Below are positions 45,561-55,181 of a stretch of DNA of 64,000 nt, one piece after another. Below the pieces are notes generated by a model that saw nothing but the letters and a program-made list of their open reading frames with translations, ran no database searches and had not been told where the DNA came from. Numbering within the stretch: position 1 is the first letter of the stretch; the number at the start of each line of letters is the position of its first letter. The translations under genes were made by a program, and so were the position numbers. The stretch is from positions 558,001 to 622,000 of the forward strand of contig NZ_CABFVD010000001.1 in NCBI RefSeq assembly GCF_902143515.1, in the 5' to 3' direction. This DNA is from Hathewaya massiliensis (GTDB lineage: Bacteria > Bacillota > Clostridia > Clostridiales > Clostridiaceae).

Positions 45561-46250
45561 TTACATTCCCGTGTATAATAAGTAAAACCCTATTAATAAG
45601 ATTAAAATAGAAAAGACTATTTTTAATATATTTCCTATTTTCATATATTTAGGCGAAGTACTTAAGGTTTCTATTATTCCAATAGAAGTTCCACTTAAAA
45701 CTATAAGTACACAATGCCCTATGGAATAAACAAGTAGCATTAGAGCACCTAATAATATACTTCCCTTTCCTGCTACAAAAGCTAATATAGCCGCTAAAAC
45801 TGGTGTTGAACATGGAGAAGATAAAACCCCTCCTAAAACTCCTAAAAAGAATGCCCCTAAAAAGCTTTTTCTCTCCTTAGGAATAGAACATGTTTCTGCC
45901 TTCTTTCCCCCTATTACACCCATCATATTTAAAGATAATATAATCATAAGTGTTCCTAAGAATAAGAACCACCATTTACCTGAAAAGTTTAGATATTTCC
46001 CTACATAAGCAGATACTATACCTAGTAAAGTAAAGGTTGTTATTATGCCAAGTGCAAAAATAAGAGAATATTTAAAGGCTGTTTTTTTGTCTTTTTTATC
46101 ATTTTTCTCTACATATCCAATAATTAAGGGTATGGTAGAAAAAACACAAGGACTAAAGGAAGAAACAATACCAGCTAAAAATGCAAGAAAGAGAGCAAAT
46201 AAGGGGTTATTCCCTAAGGTTTCTGTAAACAGATTAATTAAATTTTCCAT
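45561..46250 (-). CDS. ccdA: CcdA-family thiol:disulfide transmembrane transporter
   Basis: Moves reducing equivalents across the membrane from cytosolic thioredoxin to external thioredoxin-like proteins. 229 residues, six membrane helices, with the two redox cysteines in SFSPCVFST and SSPCSTPVL. AGAGGATT precedes the ATG. It lies 145 nt downstream of, and in the same direction as, the thioredoxin-like gene, which should be its external partner. Confidence 0.93.
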   Translation of the reverse strand: MENLINLFTETLGNNPLFALFLAFLAGIVSSFSPCVFSTIPLIIGYVEKNDKKDKKTAFKYSLIFALGIITTFTLLGIVSAYVGKYLNFSGKWWFLFLGTLMIILSLNMMGVIGGKKAETCSIPKERKSFLGAFFLGVLGGVLSSPCSTPVLAAILAFVAGKGSILLGALMLLVYSIGHCVLIVLSGTSIGIIETLSTSPKYMKIGNILKIVFSILILLIGFYLLYTGM

Positions 46251-46395
46251 AATCCTCTATCCTCTCCGTATCTAGGGCCTGTTGCACTAATGAGTTTACA
46301 TATAACATATTGATTTGCAAATTTAAAATTATAACAATATATTGTAGTATTTACTCCTAATGCCACAGCCCTTATTAATTTTATTTAACTTTTCT

Positions 46396-46845
46396 TTAAT
46401 TCAATAAACCTTCTAAAATCTCTTTAAATTTATCCTTATCTATGGTTCCTGCTTTATTATAAGTAAGATTCCCATCTTTATCATATATAACAAAGGTAGG
46501 GACTCCCATAACTCTATATTTTTCTGCAAGTTCGAAATTTTCTTTTTCATTATAATAATTTAAACCAACTTTATGAAAATTAACTTTATCCTTAAAGTCT
46601 TCTTTTAATTCATTTACGATGGGCTCCATCCATCCACAAGCTCCTCACGAGTCTGAACTAAATTCTATAACCAAAGGCTTTTTTTCTCCCATCTTCTTCT
46701 CTAAATTTTTTATATTATACTCTTCTTCTATGGTCTTTACATCTGCCATATTCTTGTTTTTAAGATAAAAATTCTTATATAGATACATGGAAGCAACTAC
46801 AAACAATACTCCAAAAATTATGAATATCTTTGTATCCTTTTTCAT
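46396..46845 (-). CDS. Membrane-anchored thioredoxin-like protein with in-frame UGA (probable selenocysteine)
   Basis: Two open frames are joined without any shift by one TGA (46647-46645). The total is 149 residues: an N-terminal membrane anchor (IFIIFGVLFVVASMYLY), then a thioredoxin fold reading IEFSSDS-U-GACGWMEPI ... FHKVGLNYY ... YRVMGVPTFVIYDKDG. UGA stands exactly where the first Cys of the CxxC motif belongs, giving UxxC. The cis-Pro region (GVPTFV) is intact and the reading frame after the UGA shows no decay. A possible SECIS hairpin lies 15 nt further on. It is partnered with ccdA. The alternative is a recent nonsense mutation (TGT or TGC to TGA). Confidence 0.75.
46618..46647 (-). 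other. UGA codon plus candidate SECIS hairpin
   Basis: After UGA and 14 nt, GATGG-AGC-CCATC (46630-46618) can form a 5-bp stem with a tiny loop, at the distance where bacterial SECIS elements sit. It is short and lacks an obvious bulged U, so support is modest. Confidence 0.4.
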
Positions 46846-46970
46846 GGAATCACTCCTTTATACTTGTATACCCTTATAGGGTATATTATATATATAATAA
46901 TATCTATCATCTATTATGTCAAAAGTTTTTATGTTATAATATTTTTAAGTTTTCCTAGGAGGTGTCGTTT

Positions 46971-47939
46971 TTGAAACGAGTTTTTAAAGTAAATCTTTTG
47001 TTTTTAGCAATAATCGTTCTTCAAATATCTATGGCTTTATTCGGGGTACCCTTATTTAGTAAATATTTTTCCACAAATATTTTTCTAATAATAACCAGTG
47101 TACTATTTGTATACGCCCCTGCTATAATCTATATTTTAGTTAATAAACAATCTTTTAAAAAGACACTAAAGTTAAATAAGTTAGGCTCAGATAACGCTTT
47201 AAGTTGCTTTGCTATATTTTTACTCTTATTACCTGTTACATCTTTTTGTAACCTTTTAACCTCTATATGGTTTAAAAATAACGTACCAGCTGCCATGGAG
47301 CATACTTATAGTGGCTCTGCATTACTATTCTTCTTAACCCTTGCAGTAATGCCGGCTATAGGTGAGGAAATAGTTATGCGTGGAGTAGTGTTAGATGGCT
47401 ATAAAAAGTTGAACATTCACACTGCAGCTTTAATGAATGGATTTTTATTTGGTATTATGCACTTAAATCCACCTCAATTTTTATATGCTTTTATACTAGG
47501 TGCAGTTTTCTCATATTTAGTTATATATACAAACTCCATATTTTCTTCTATGTTTGTTCACTTTTTATTTAATGGTCTTAGTTCAGCTGCATTTATTATA
47601 ATGATGAAAAGTAAAGATTTATTAAAGGATAAAATGACAAAAGAAGCAACAAACATGGCAATGAGTTCAATTAATAAAGAATATATAACCATGTTAATAA
47701 TAACAGGTATTTGCGCTATAATAGCACTGTTACTTATAGCACTTGTACTAAAAAAGGTTAAAATACGTAATAATTATGAAGAAAGAATGAAATTTGAAGA
47801 GCATACTTTTAATTTAGAAGAAGATGAAACTAGAGATGGTTTTCTAAATATTAATACTAAAAAAAGTAAGCTTATAGCTTACTCCCCAGTAGTTGTATCT
47901 GTATTACTTTTTATATTTATAATAATCTTAACAATATAA
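46971..47939 (+). CDS. CPBP-family intramembrane metalloprotease (CAAX-like)
   Basis: 322 residues, about eight membrane helices. Abi/CPBP motifs are in order: EEIVMRGVV (EExxxR), FGIMHLNPPQF (FxxxH) and HFLFNGLSS (HxxxN/B). These supply the glutamates and histidines of an intramembrane glutamic/metallo-type protease; biological substrates are unknown, some members confer bacteriocin self-immunity. The start is TTG 8 nt after AGGAGG; the GTG 9 nt upstream overlaps it. Confidence 0.92.
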   Translation: MKRVFKVNLLFLAIIVLQISMALFGVPLFSKYFSTNIFLIITSVLFVYAPAIIYILVNKQSFKKTLKLNKLGSDNALSCFAIFLLLLPVTSFCNLLTSIWFKNNVPAAMEHTYSGSALLFFLTLAVMPAIGEEIVMRGVVLDGYKKLNIHTAALMNGFLFGIMHLNPPQFLYAFILGAVFSYLVIYTNSIFSSMFVHFLFNGLSSAAFIIMMKSKDLLKDKMTKEATNMAMSSINKEYITMLIITGICAIIALLLIALVLKKVKIRNNYEERMKFEEHTFNLEEDETRDGFLNINTKKSKLIAYSPVVVSVLLFIFIIILTI

Positions 47940-47982
47940 TCTTAAAATACAACTATACTATCTTAAATATTCTAAATTTTAA

Positions 47983-48052
47983 AGGCTTTGTTAGCAATTT
48001 TGTTGATATGATGAAGTGACCCTCATATCAACATTTTCAGCTAACAAAGCCT
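47983..48052. repeat. Short palindromic repeat, copy 4
   Basis: GGCTTTGTTAGC...GCTAACAAAGCC outer arms and GTTGATATGA...CATATCAAC inner arms; near-perfect 68-bp hairpin, the minimal form of the family. Confidence 0.88.
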
Positions 48053-48101
48053 TATATTATATCAAATATATATTGACTATGTATAACTTAATTTTCTCAA
48101 A

Positions 48102-48325
48102 AGCTTTGTTAGCGACTTTGTTGATATGATGGTTACGTAATCACATATGAACAAGCGTTAGAATTTGATTATTTCTGTAGTAAATATTACGTTAAAAAGT
48201 TTTAATGTTTGAGCATAGCGAGTTTTAAAACTTTAGTAATATTTACGGAGGAAATAATAGAAATTCTTAGCATAATGAAATAGTGATGAAGTGACTCTCA
48301 TATCAACATTTTACACTAACAAAGC
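48102..48325. repeat. Long palindromic repeat, copy 5
   Basis: Same ends as copy 4 (GCTTTGTTAGCG...CTAACAAAGC, GTTGATATGATG...CATATCAAC) with the 150-bp palindromic insert of copy 2. It is placed 50 bp after copy 4 and 5 bp before the MATE gene's stop, so it probably also acts as its 3' hairpin. Confidence 0.85.
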
Positions 48326-48330
48326 AAAGC

Positions 48331-49680
48331 CTATAAGGCTTTCTCTTCTTTAGTTAAAATCATCATTTGTCTAACCATAAAAACTGCTGTTAGTGCTGAT
48401 GATAATAAGTCTGAAATAGGAGCTGACATCCAAACACCATTTAATCCAAAATATTTAGGAAGGACTACAAGTAAAGGTATTAATATTATAACCTGTCTTG
48501 ATAGGGATAATAACATTGATATCATAGCCTTTCCAATAGCTTGGAAGAAGTTTGTTGAAACTATTTGGAATCCTATAACTGGTAACATAGCACAAGTTAT
48601 TCTTATGGCATGAGTACCTAATTTCAATAATTCTGGATCATTTCCAAAAGGTAAAATCATATATTTAGGGAAAGCTTGAATTATTACAAAACCTACTACA
48701 AATATACTCGTTGCAGCTAATATAGCTAATTTTAGAGTCTCTTTAACTCTTTTGTATTCTTTTGCCCCATAATTATATCCTATAATAGGTTGTGACCCTT
48801 GGTTTATCCCAAATACGGGCATAAATATCATCATGGTTACACTGTTAATAGCCCCAATTACCCCTACAGATATATATCCTCCGTATTGATTTAAGGTTCT
48901 ATTTTGTATAGCTGTAACTAAACTAGCAGCAATTTGCATTGCAAAAGGAGACATACCTATAGCAAAAATGCTCTTAACTAACTTCATATCAAGTTTCATA
49001 TTTTTTCTTCTAAGTTTTAACATACTATTACCTTTTATAAAATATCTTAAAACCCATATACTATTAACTCCTTGAGAGATTATAGTAGCCAGAGCAGCCC
49101 CTTTTACTCCCATATGGAAAAACTTCATAAATATGTAGTCTAATATTATATTTAAAACTCCACCTATTAACATAGTGTACATGGCAACCTTTGGATTTCC
49201 CTCTGCCCTTATAATATTATTCATACCAAAACCTATGTTTTGAAGGACAATACCTAAAATTATTATGGTAATATACTGAACTGCATAATCTAAAGTTTCA
49301 TGACTTGCACCAAAGGCTAATAATATCTCTTCTTTAAATATAAGACCAATAGTGGTTAAAATTAAAGAAAGTATAAGAATTAGGGTAAAAGAATTCCCCA
49401 AAATCTTCTCTGCTTCTTTCTCCTTATCTTCCCCAAGCCTTATAGAAACACATGCAGCTGCTCCTATACCAACTAACATACCAAAAGCCATAATTATAAA
49501 AGCTATAGGAAAGGTTGATGTAAGTCCTGATAGTGCCTTAGCACCCACGTAATTTCCTATAAACATTCTATCAACTATATTATAAAAAGCATTTACTATC
49601 ATACCTGCTATGGCTGGAAGAGAAAATTTAAATAATAACTTGCCTACACTCTCTTCCCTCAATTGTTTAGATCTTTCCAC
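48331..49680 (-). CDS. MATE-family multidrug efflux protein
   Basis: 449 residues, 12 membrane helices in two MatE repeats (FSLPAIAGMIVNAFYNIVDRMFIGNYVG; SIFAIGMSPFAMQIAASLV). GINQGSQPIIGYNYGAK is the conserved loop of the second half. Cation-coupled exporter; substrate unknown. I take the GTG with AAAGG at 9 nt (MERSKQLREES) rather than the GTG three codons earlier. Single-gene unit. Confidence 0.93.
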   Translation of the reverse strand: MERSKQLREESVGKLLFKFSLPAIAGMIVNAFYNIVDRMFIGNYVGAKALSGLTSTFPIAFIIMAFGMLVGIGAAACVSIRLGEDKEKEAEKILGNSFTLILILSLILTTIGLIFKEEILLAFGASHETLDYAVQYITIIILGIVLQNIGFGMNNIIRAEGNPKVAMYTMLIGGVLNIILDYIFMKFFHMGVKGAALATIISQGVNSIWVLRYFIKGNSMLKLRRKNMKLDMKLVKSIFAIGMSPFAMQIAASLVTAIQNRTLNQYGGYISVGVIGAINSVTMMIFMPVFGINQGSQPIIGYNYGAKEYKRVKETLKLAILAATSIFVVGFVIIQAFPKYMILPFGNDPELLKLGTHAIRITCAMLPVIGFQIVSTNFFQAIGKAMISMLLSLSRQVIILIPLLVVLPKYFGLNGVWMSAPISDLLSSALTAVFMVRQMMILTKEEKAL

Positions 49681-49821
49681 ATATAACACATCCTTTCTCT
49701 ACTCTAAAGTGGAAAACTCTGTTTATATATTTTGTGAACTAATATTCATAAATTCACACTAAAAAAATAAACAGTTAAATATAATTATAATTTAGAGGGT
49801 CTAATTATGTCAATATAAAAG

Positions 49822-49904
49822 TTTATCCAATAACTGTCTGCTCTAATACTTCCATCTTCTCTAAAATGGGAGTAAAAACCCCATCTAAAACCAAGAACTA
49901 TGTT
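49822..49904. repeat. Dispersed intergenic repeat, copy C
   Basis: TTATCCAATAACTGTCTGCTCTAATACTTCC... then AAAATGGGAGTAAA; aligns with copy D (54918-55003) over ~80 bp in the same orientation. The rest of the 49690-50018 gap is AT-rich apart from the terminator below. Confidence 0.6.
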
Positions 49905-49959
49905 TATTTTTAAATTCCTTTAAATTTATTAATTTAAGAATACATAGAACAGAAACAAA

Positions 49960-50009
49960 ACTTAGGGAAGTTTCACTATGAATCCCCATGGTGAACAATA
50001 CCCTAAGTC
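49960..50009 (-). terminator. Terminator after sbcC
   Basis: ACTTAGGG / CCCTAAGT outer and TTCAC / GTGAA inner stems with an internal loop, then TTTTGTTTCTG on the minus strand. Confidence 0.75.
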
Positions 50010-50018
50010 TATTAATAC

Positions 50019-53000
50019 TTAATTTAGTTCTACATTTACCTTTGTTCCACCTTCACCCGCTGAAGTAGGTGTAACTATTAACTTTATTGGAACCCTATTT
50101 TTCAGCTCTTCTACATGGCTTATAATTCCAACAGCTCGCTTACTACTATGAAGATTTTCAAGTGAACTTATTACAATGTCTAAAAGATTACTATCTAAAG
50201 TTCCAAAACCTTCATCTAGGAAGAAAAACTCTAATGGTGCACTTCCTTTTAACTGAATTTGTGAAGATAAGGATAATGCCAGTGCCAAAGATGTAAGGAA
50301 GGTTTCTCCTCCTGATAAGGTGCTACAATCTCTTATAACTCCCCCATTCATATCATCTCTTATGGTAAAGTTTCCTTCTCCATCAATTTCTAGGGCATAT
50401 CTATTTCCTGTTATATCTTTTAATCTTTTAGAAGCTTCAAAAGCTATATATTTTAATCTATTCATAGCTACAAATTCAACAAATTTATTTCCCTTAAAGA
50501 GCTTAATTATATCATCGATTAAACTCAATTTATGGTCTAATTCCTTTTCCTTTTCTTTTAATTTCTTAAGTTCCTCTAAATCTCTTTCCATATCTTTTAT
50601 ATATTTCTCAGTTGCTACCTTGTTTTTAACTACTAGCATATATTCGTTTTCTACATTTTTCTTTTTCTCTTCAACTTCTTTTATTTCAACTTCATCTACA
50701 ATTCTACCTTCTAATTTTCCCTGTACTCTTTTTATATTATCTTTTAAAGTATTTAGTTCTTGTTCATAATCCTGTATATCTTTTTCTATGGATTCTATTC
50801 TTCCCTTATCCATATACTCTTCTAGACATTGGGCGATTCCTTGGAAACTGTTCTCTTCTAGTAAAACCTTAATTTGTTCTTCCCCTTTTAAACAAGTTTC
50901 CCCTAAATTTATCTTTGTTTGGCCAATCTTTATGGAATTATCCTTAAGTTCTTTTACCTTATTTTTAATGGACTCAATATCCTTTTTAGATTCTGTATAT
51001 ACCTTATTAATTCTCTCTATTTCTAAATTTATCTTTTGGAAAATCTCTTTTGGATCTCCTCCACTTGTAATTTCTAAAATTTCTTTTTCATAACCCTCTA
51101 TGGTATTCTTTTTTTCCTTACCCACTTCTTCTATAGAACTCATTTTAGATTCTAATTCGCCTATTTCCTTGTTTAAAGTCTCCTTTAACTTTAAATCCTC
51201 ATTTAGCTTTTCTCTAAGCTTTCTTATAGTCTCCCTTAGGGCTTTAACCTCTTTTTCCCTTTCCTTAACCTCTTCCCACTTCTCCACTACATTTTCTACA
51301 TTAATCTGCCTTTTATAAAGTTCTATATCCTTGTTTAATCCTTCTAATATGTTATTTAAGCCTTCACTCTCTTCTTTTAATAACTTAACAGCACTTTCTT
51401 CCCCTTTTAATCTTTCACTTATGGTAGCTTCTTTAGAAAGTAGTAATTCTTTTTCCTTATTTAACTTTGAAAGTTCCTCTTCTAAATTAGTCTTTTCCTT
51501 TTCAAAACTTTCCATATCAATTTGTAATTTAGTAAACTCACTATTTTTATTCTCTAGATTCTTCTTCAATTCTTTTACATTTCCTATAGAAGCTAATTCC
51601 TCTCTATAAGCTTTTAAGGTATTTGTGCAATCCTCTTCTTGATTTTTAAGAATAACCAAATTATTATTTACACTATTTAATGATTCTTTTATGTTTTCTA
51701 AAGCGGTGTTAAGTTTATCTAGGGAATATTTTTTACTTTCTAATTCTATAGTGTCTACTTCTGGTAGTTCTCCCCTGTGATTAGTAGAACCACAAACAGG
51801 ACATGGCTCCCCTTCTTTTAAGTCTTTAGCAATTAAATATGCTAAATTCTCTCTTTTTAATTCTTCCAGTAATTCTTCTTCTTTTTCTACTTCTTCTTTT
51901 TTAACCTTGTATTTTTTCTGTGATTCCTTCTGCTCTTCTTCAAGATTAACTTTAGTTAAAAGAATTTTTTTCATATTTTCTTCAGAATCTTGTATAATTT
52001 TCTCTAATTTTTCCCCTGATTTTACTTTTTCAGATAAAATACTAATTTCATCCTTAAGGGTTAAAGACAATTTATTATGTCCTGGGAAATTTTCTGCTAA
52101 ATCCTTTTTCTTTTTTTCTTTTTCATCTATTTTTTTTAGGATTTCATCACTTAATTTAAGACAATTTTCATATTCAGCCTCTAAAATTTCTATGTTTTTT
52201 TCCTTTTCTTTTATCTTTTCTCTCTTTTCTTTTAAAGAATTAGAATTGCTTATAATCTCTCTATGAATTCCTAAAGATTTTTCTAGAATCTCTTTCTTGT
52301 CATCATCATACTCTAAATCTTTAATCTTATTATTTAAAGTATTTTCATGATTTTCATTGTTTTCTATTTCTAAAAAAATTTCCTTTAGTCTATCAGTCTT
52401 CTTGTTTTTTTCTTCCTTAACTTTCTTGTATTCGTCCCTTAAGACTTCTCTCTCTTTTCTTATAACTTCACACTTTTCATGTAAATCTAAGGCTCTAGAT
52501 GTTTTCTCCTTGTTTTCAATAAGGTTTGGCAAAACATTAATCTTTTCTTCCTCTGCCTTTTCAAATTCTTTTTCTCTCTGCCTTAATATATTTTCATTTT
52601 CCTCTAATTCTTTATTAATTTTTAAAAATTGCTCTTCTATATTTTTTAGTTCTTCCTTATTCTTTTGAAACTCTTCTATATAAGGCTTAATTTTAAGGCT
52701 TCCCTTTGCTCTCTCCACCTTTATTTTATTTAAGTTAATTTCCTCTTCCTTTATAGCTAAAGTCTTTTCTCTATCTTTATAAGAGTCTAATTCTATAGTT
52801 AAGTTTCTCTTATCCTTTAAATTAATATAAGTTTTTTCTATTCCTTCTTTTTCATTTTTAAGTTTTTTCTCATTTTCCTCTAGGACTTTAAGTTCTAATT
52901 TTTTTTCATCAAAGGACTCTAAAGTTAAATTTTCATATTTTTTAAGCTCACCACTTAAAACATTTTTTTCATCCATATGTTTTCTATTAATATTTGCAAT

Positions 53001-53543
53001 TTTCCTTGATATGTTATTCCCATATTTCTCAAGGGCAAAAATTCTCTCTAGCATATTTCTTCTATCTTTACCCTTTAATCCTAGAAACTCACTAAACTTA
53101 CCCTGTGGCAAAACCACAGAACGAGTAAAGTCATCACATTTTAGCCCTATAATATCTACACATAGATTAGTAACCTCTATAGCACCTTCCCCTATTACAT
53201 TAACTTTATTTTCCGTAACCTTTGCATAATCTGTTTTAGTCCTACCTTCTTTACTCTTTTTCATACATCTCTCTACAATATAGTTATTTCTATTACCATC
53301 TCTTAAAATTTCAAATTCGTATCTAACTATAACCTTATCGCAATTTGTGTTTATATAATTTTTAGTGTCCCTTGAAATTTCACCATATAAAGCTAAGGTA
53401 ATAGCATCTAAAATAGTAGATTTACCACTACCCGTTGGTCCAAAAATCCCAAATAACCCTTTAGAAGTAAGCCTTTCAAAATCTATAGTTTGCTTTTCAA
53501 TAAAACTGTTTAACCCTATAATATCTAGCTTTATAGGCTTCAT
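50019..53543 (-). CDS. sbcC: SbcC (Rad50-like) nuclease-complex ATPase
   Basis: ATPase subunit of SbcCD, which cleaves DNA hairpins and protein-blocked ends. 1174 residues: Walker A GPTGSGKST near residue 35, about 850 residues of charged coiled coil broken at the middle by a zinc hook (CPVCG, near residue 585), then the C-terminal signature LSGGETFLTS and Walker B FFLDEGFGTLD. Starts on the last base of the sbcD stop (TAATG), so translation is coupled. It is notable in a genome region full of long palindromic repeats, which are SbcCD substrates. Confidence 0.96.
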   Translation of the reverse strand: MKPIKLDIIGLNSFIEKQTIDFERLTSKGLFGIFGPTGSGKSTILDAITLALYGEISRDTKNYINTNCDKVIVRYEFEILRDGNRNNYIVERCMKKSKEGRTKTDYAKVTENKVNVIGEGAIEVTNLCVDIIGLKCDDFTRSVVLPQGKFSEFLGLKGKDRRNMLERIFALEKYGNNISRKIANINRKHMDEKNVLSGELKKYENLTLESFDEKKLELKVLEENEKKLKNEKEGIEKTYINLKDKRNLTIELDSYKDREKTLAIKEEEINLNKIKVERAKGSLKIKPYIEEFQKNKEELKNIEEQFLKINKELEENENILRQREKEFEKAEEEKINVLPNLIENKEKTSRALDLHEKCEVIRKEREVLRDEYKKVKEEKNKKTDRLKEIFLEIENNENHENTLNNKIKDLEYDDDKKEILEKSLGIHREIISNSNSLKEKREKIKEKEKNIEILEAEYENCLKLSDEILKKIDEKEKKKKDLAENFPGHNKLSLTLKDEISILSEKVKSGEKLEKIIQDSEENMKKILLTKVNLEEEQKESQKKYKVKKEEVEKEEELLEELKRENLAYLIAKDLKEGEPCPVCGSTNHRGELPEVDTIELESKKYSLDKLNTALENIKESLNSVNNNLVILKNQEEDCTNTLKAYREELASIGNVKELKKNLENKNSEFTKLQIDMESFEKEKTNLEEELSKLNKEKELLLSKEATISERLKGEESAVKLLKEESEGLNNILEGLNKDIELYKRQINVENVVEKWEEVKEREKEVKALRETIRKLREKLNEDLKLKETLNKEIGELESKMSSIEEVGKEKKNTIEGYEKEILEITSGGDPKEIFQKINLEIERINKVYTESKKDIESIKNKVKELKDNSIKIGQTKINLGETCLKGEEQIKVLLEENSFQGIAQCLEEYMDKGRIESIEKDIQDYEQELNTLKDNIKRVQGKLEGRIVDEVEIKEVEEKKKNVENEYMLVVKNKVATEKYIKDMERDLEELKKLKEKEKELDHKLSLIDDIIKLFKGNKFVEFVAMNRLKYIAFEASKRLKDITGNRYALEIDGEGNFTIRDDMNGGVIRDCSTLSGGETFLTSLALALSLSSQIQLKGSAPLEFFFLDEGFGTLDSNLLDIVISSLENLHSSKRAVGIISHVEELKNRVPIKLIVTPTSAGEGGTKVNVELN

Positions 53544-54796
53544 TATTGCTCCTCCTCCTCTTCTTCCTCTGAAACTATTTTAAGGAATAAGTCTATAATC
53601 TCATTACTTGGCTGAACTTCCCTTTCCTTTTTATAAAAATCCACAAAAAGTTCTTCAAAGGTCTTTTCTGCATAACTTTTTAAATCTTCTTCATCCTCTT
53701 CACTATCTTTAATAATAGGTCTAATCTCCAATATATCCTTTTTAATAGTCTTCATAGCCTTTATATCTTCTTCATTTAAATATCTATCAGTTTTAACTTC
53801 TAGATACACCCAAACATTACGACTAGAATTTTCCCTACACATCTGTAGTGCCTCTTCAATGGAGTCACATTTCCAAACCTCAATAGGTTTATAACTCTTA
53901 AAATAAACCTGTTCCACTTCTGGTTTTTTACCACTAAATACTTCTACAATATAAGCTCCCTTTGTATACCCAATTTCACTTTTACTATATTGAAGAGGGG
54001 AACCTGAATACTTAATTATAGGAGATGATTTGCCCATATTTTCAGTCATACTTTCAGCGGTACTTTGAGTCATACTTTGAGGTTTATGTAAATGCCCTAG
54101 TGCAACATACTGAGCCTTCTCTGGGAAAATAGAATTTCTTATAGCAAGACTTCCCCCTAGCTGAATACTTCTCTCTGAATCGGACTCCTCTCCACCTATA
54201 ACAAAAAGATGAGAAACTAAAAGGTTTATGGTATCATCTCTATATTTTTTCCCTAAATTATTAAATAGCTCCTTCATCCTATCTTCATAAGATTTTTGTC
54301 TTTCATTTTCCCCTAATTCCTCATATAAAACCTCATTTAACCTTTTTTCACTAGGATAAGGAATTGATAAAATCACAGCCTTTTCTCCATTTATATCAAT
54401 TTCCACATACCCTTCTCCACTATCTACAATTCTATGATTTCCACAGTTTCCTATAGGAGCCACACTTTTAGGAGTAGCAAGCATTATAACCCCTTGTTCA
54501 TAGGCTAATGGATTTGCAGCAACTAATCTCTCAGGATTATCATGATTCCCAGCTATAATGAAAACCATTCTTTTTCCCTCTGCTGTAATTTCCTTTAAAG
54601 TCCTATAAAACATCCTTTCGGCCCTTGCTGGCGGATTACTACTGTCATATATATCACCTGCAATAATTACAAGGTCTATGTCTTTTTCCTCTACTAAAGT
54701 CTTAAAATCCTCTAAAAACATTTCCTGTTCATCCATTCTACTGGCTCCCTCTAAACTTTTTCCAAGATGCCAATCAGAAGTATGTAATATCCTCAT
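53543..54796 (-). CDS. sbcD: SbcD (Mre11-like) nuclease subunit
   Basis: Metallophosphoesterase nuclease of SbcCD. 417 residues with the phosphoesterase motifs HTSDWHLGK, AGDIYD, AGNHDNPERL, LVSHLF and LGHLHKPQ, then the capping and SbcC-binding domains. The tail is acidic (VSEEEEEEEQ). Strong GGAGGG. First gene of the sbcDC operon. Confidence 0.96.
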   Translation of the reverse strand: MRILHTSDWHLGKSLEGASRMDEQEMFLEDFKTLVEEKDIDLVIIAGDIYDSSNPPARAERMFYRTLKEITAEGKRMVFIIAGNHDNPERLVAANPLAYEQGVIMLATPKSVAPIGNCGNHRIVDSGEGYVEIDINGEKAVILSIPYPSEKRLNEVLYEELGENERQKSYEDRMKELFNNLGKKYRDDTINLLVSHLFVIGGEESDSERSIQLGGSLAIRNSIFPEKAQYVALGHLHKPQSMTQSTAESMTENMGKSSPIIKYSGSPLQYSKSEIGYTKGAYIVEVFSGKKPEVEQVYFKSYKPIEVWKCDSIEEALQMCRENSSRNVWVYLEVKTDRYLNEEDIKAMKTIKKDILEIRPIIKDSEEDEEDLKSYAEKTFEELFVDFYKKEREVQPSNEIIDLFLKIVSEEEEEEEQ

Positions 54797-54917
54797 AATA
54801 TCCCTCCTTAAAAGAAATCATATTATTACACCAACTTAATTTTAAATACATAATAAGCATTATAACCCTAATAAAGCATATATATATTATTACACGAACA
54901 GCGTAAAAAGTGAAATT

Positions 54918-55003
54918 TATTTATCCAATGACTATCTGGCATAATACTCAAATTTCTTCAAAATGAGAGTAAAGATTTTCACTAAAACTTTGAACTCTGC
55001 TTA
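54918..55003. repeat. Dispersed intergenic repeat, copy D
   Basis: TTATCCAATGACTATCTGGC...AAAATGAGAGTAAAG...GAACTCTGCTT; pair of copy C and, reversed, of copy A's first half. It lies in the 487-bp divergent gap between sbcD and the nitroreductase gene; the rest is AT-rich except the hairpin at 55182. Confidence 0.6.
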
Positions 55004-55181
55004 CCATATTTGTTTTATCTATAGTTAATTAAAATTCTATTTTCTTTGCTAATGTTTATTGAATTTTCTTGAAAATTATAATATTATAATACTACATAAT
55101 AAATCTTTAAATAAGTAAAAAAGTAATATCCTATTATAAAAAATATATAGTATCCTTTAAAAAACATATTGATTTCCTTTT

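Noticed and set aside
46396-46845. Two separate genes, a short membrane peptide and a short thioredoxin fragment
   Set aside because: The fragments are in the same frame, together make one canonical thioredoxin domain, and the second has no ribosome site; one UGA-interrupted gene is simpler.
50019-53543. Many plus-strand open frames inside sbcC
   Set aside because: They are Ser/Phe-rich mirror images of the Glu/Lys-rich coiled coil, with no ribosome sites.
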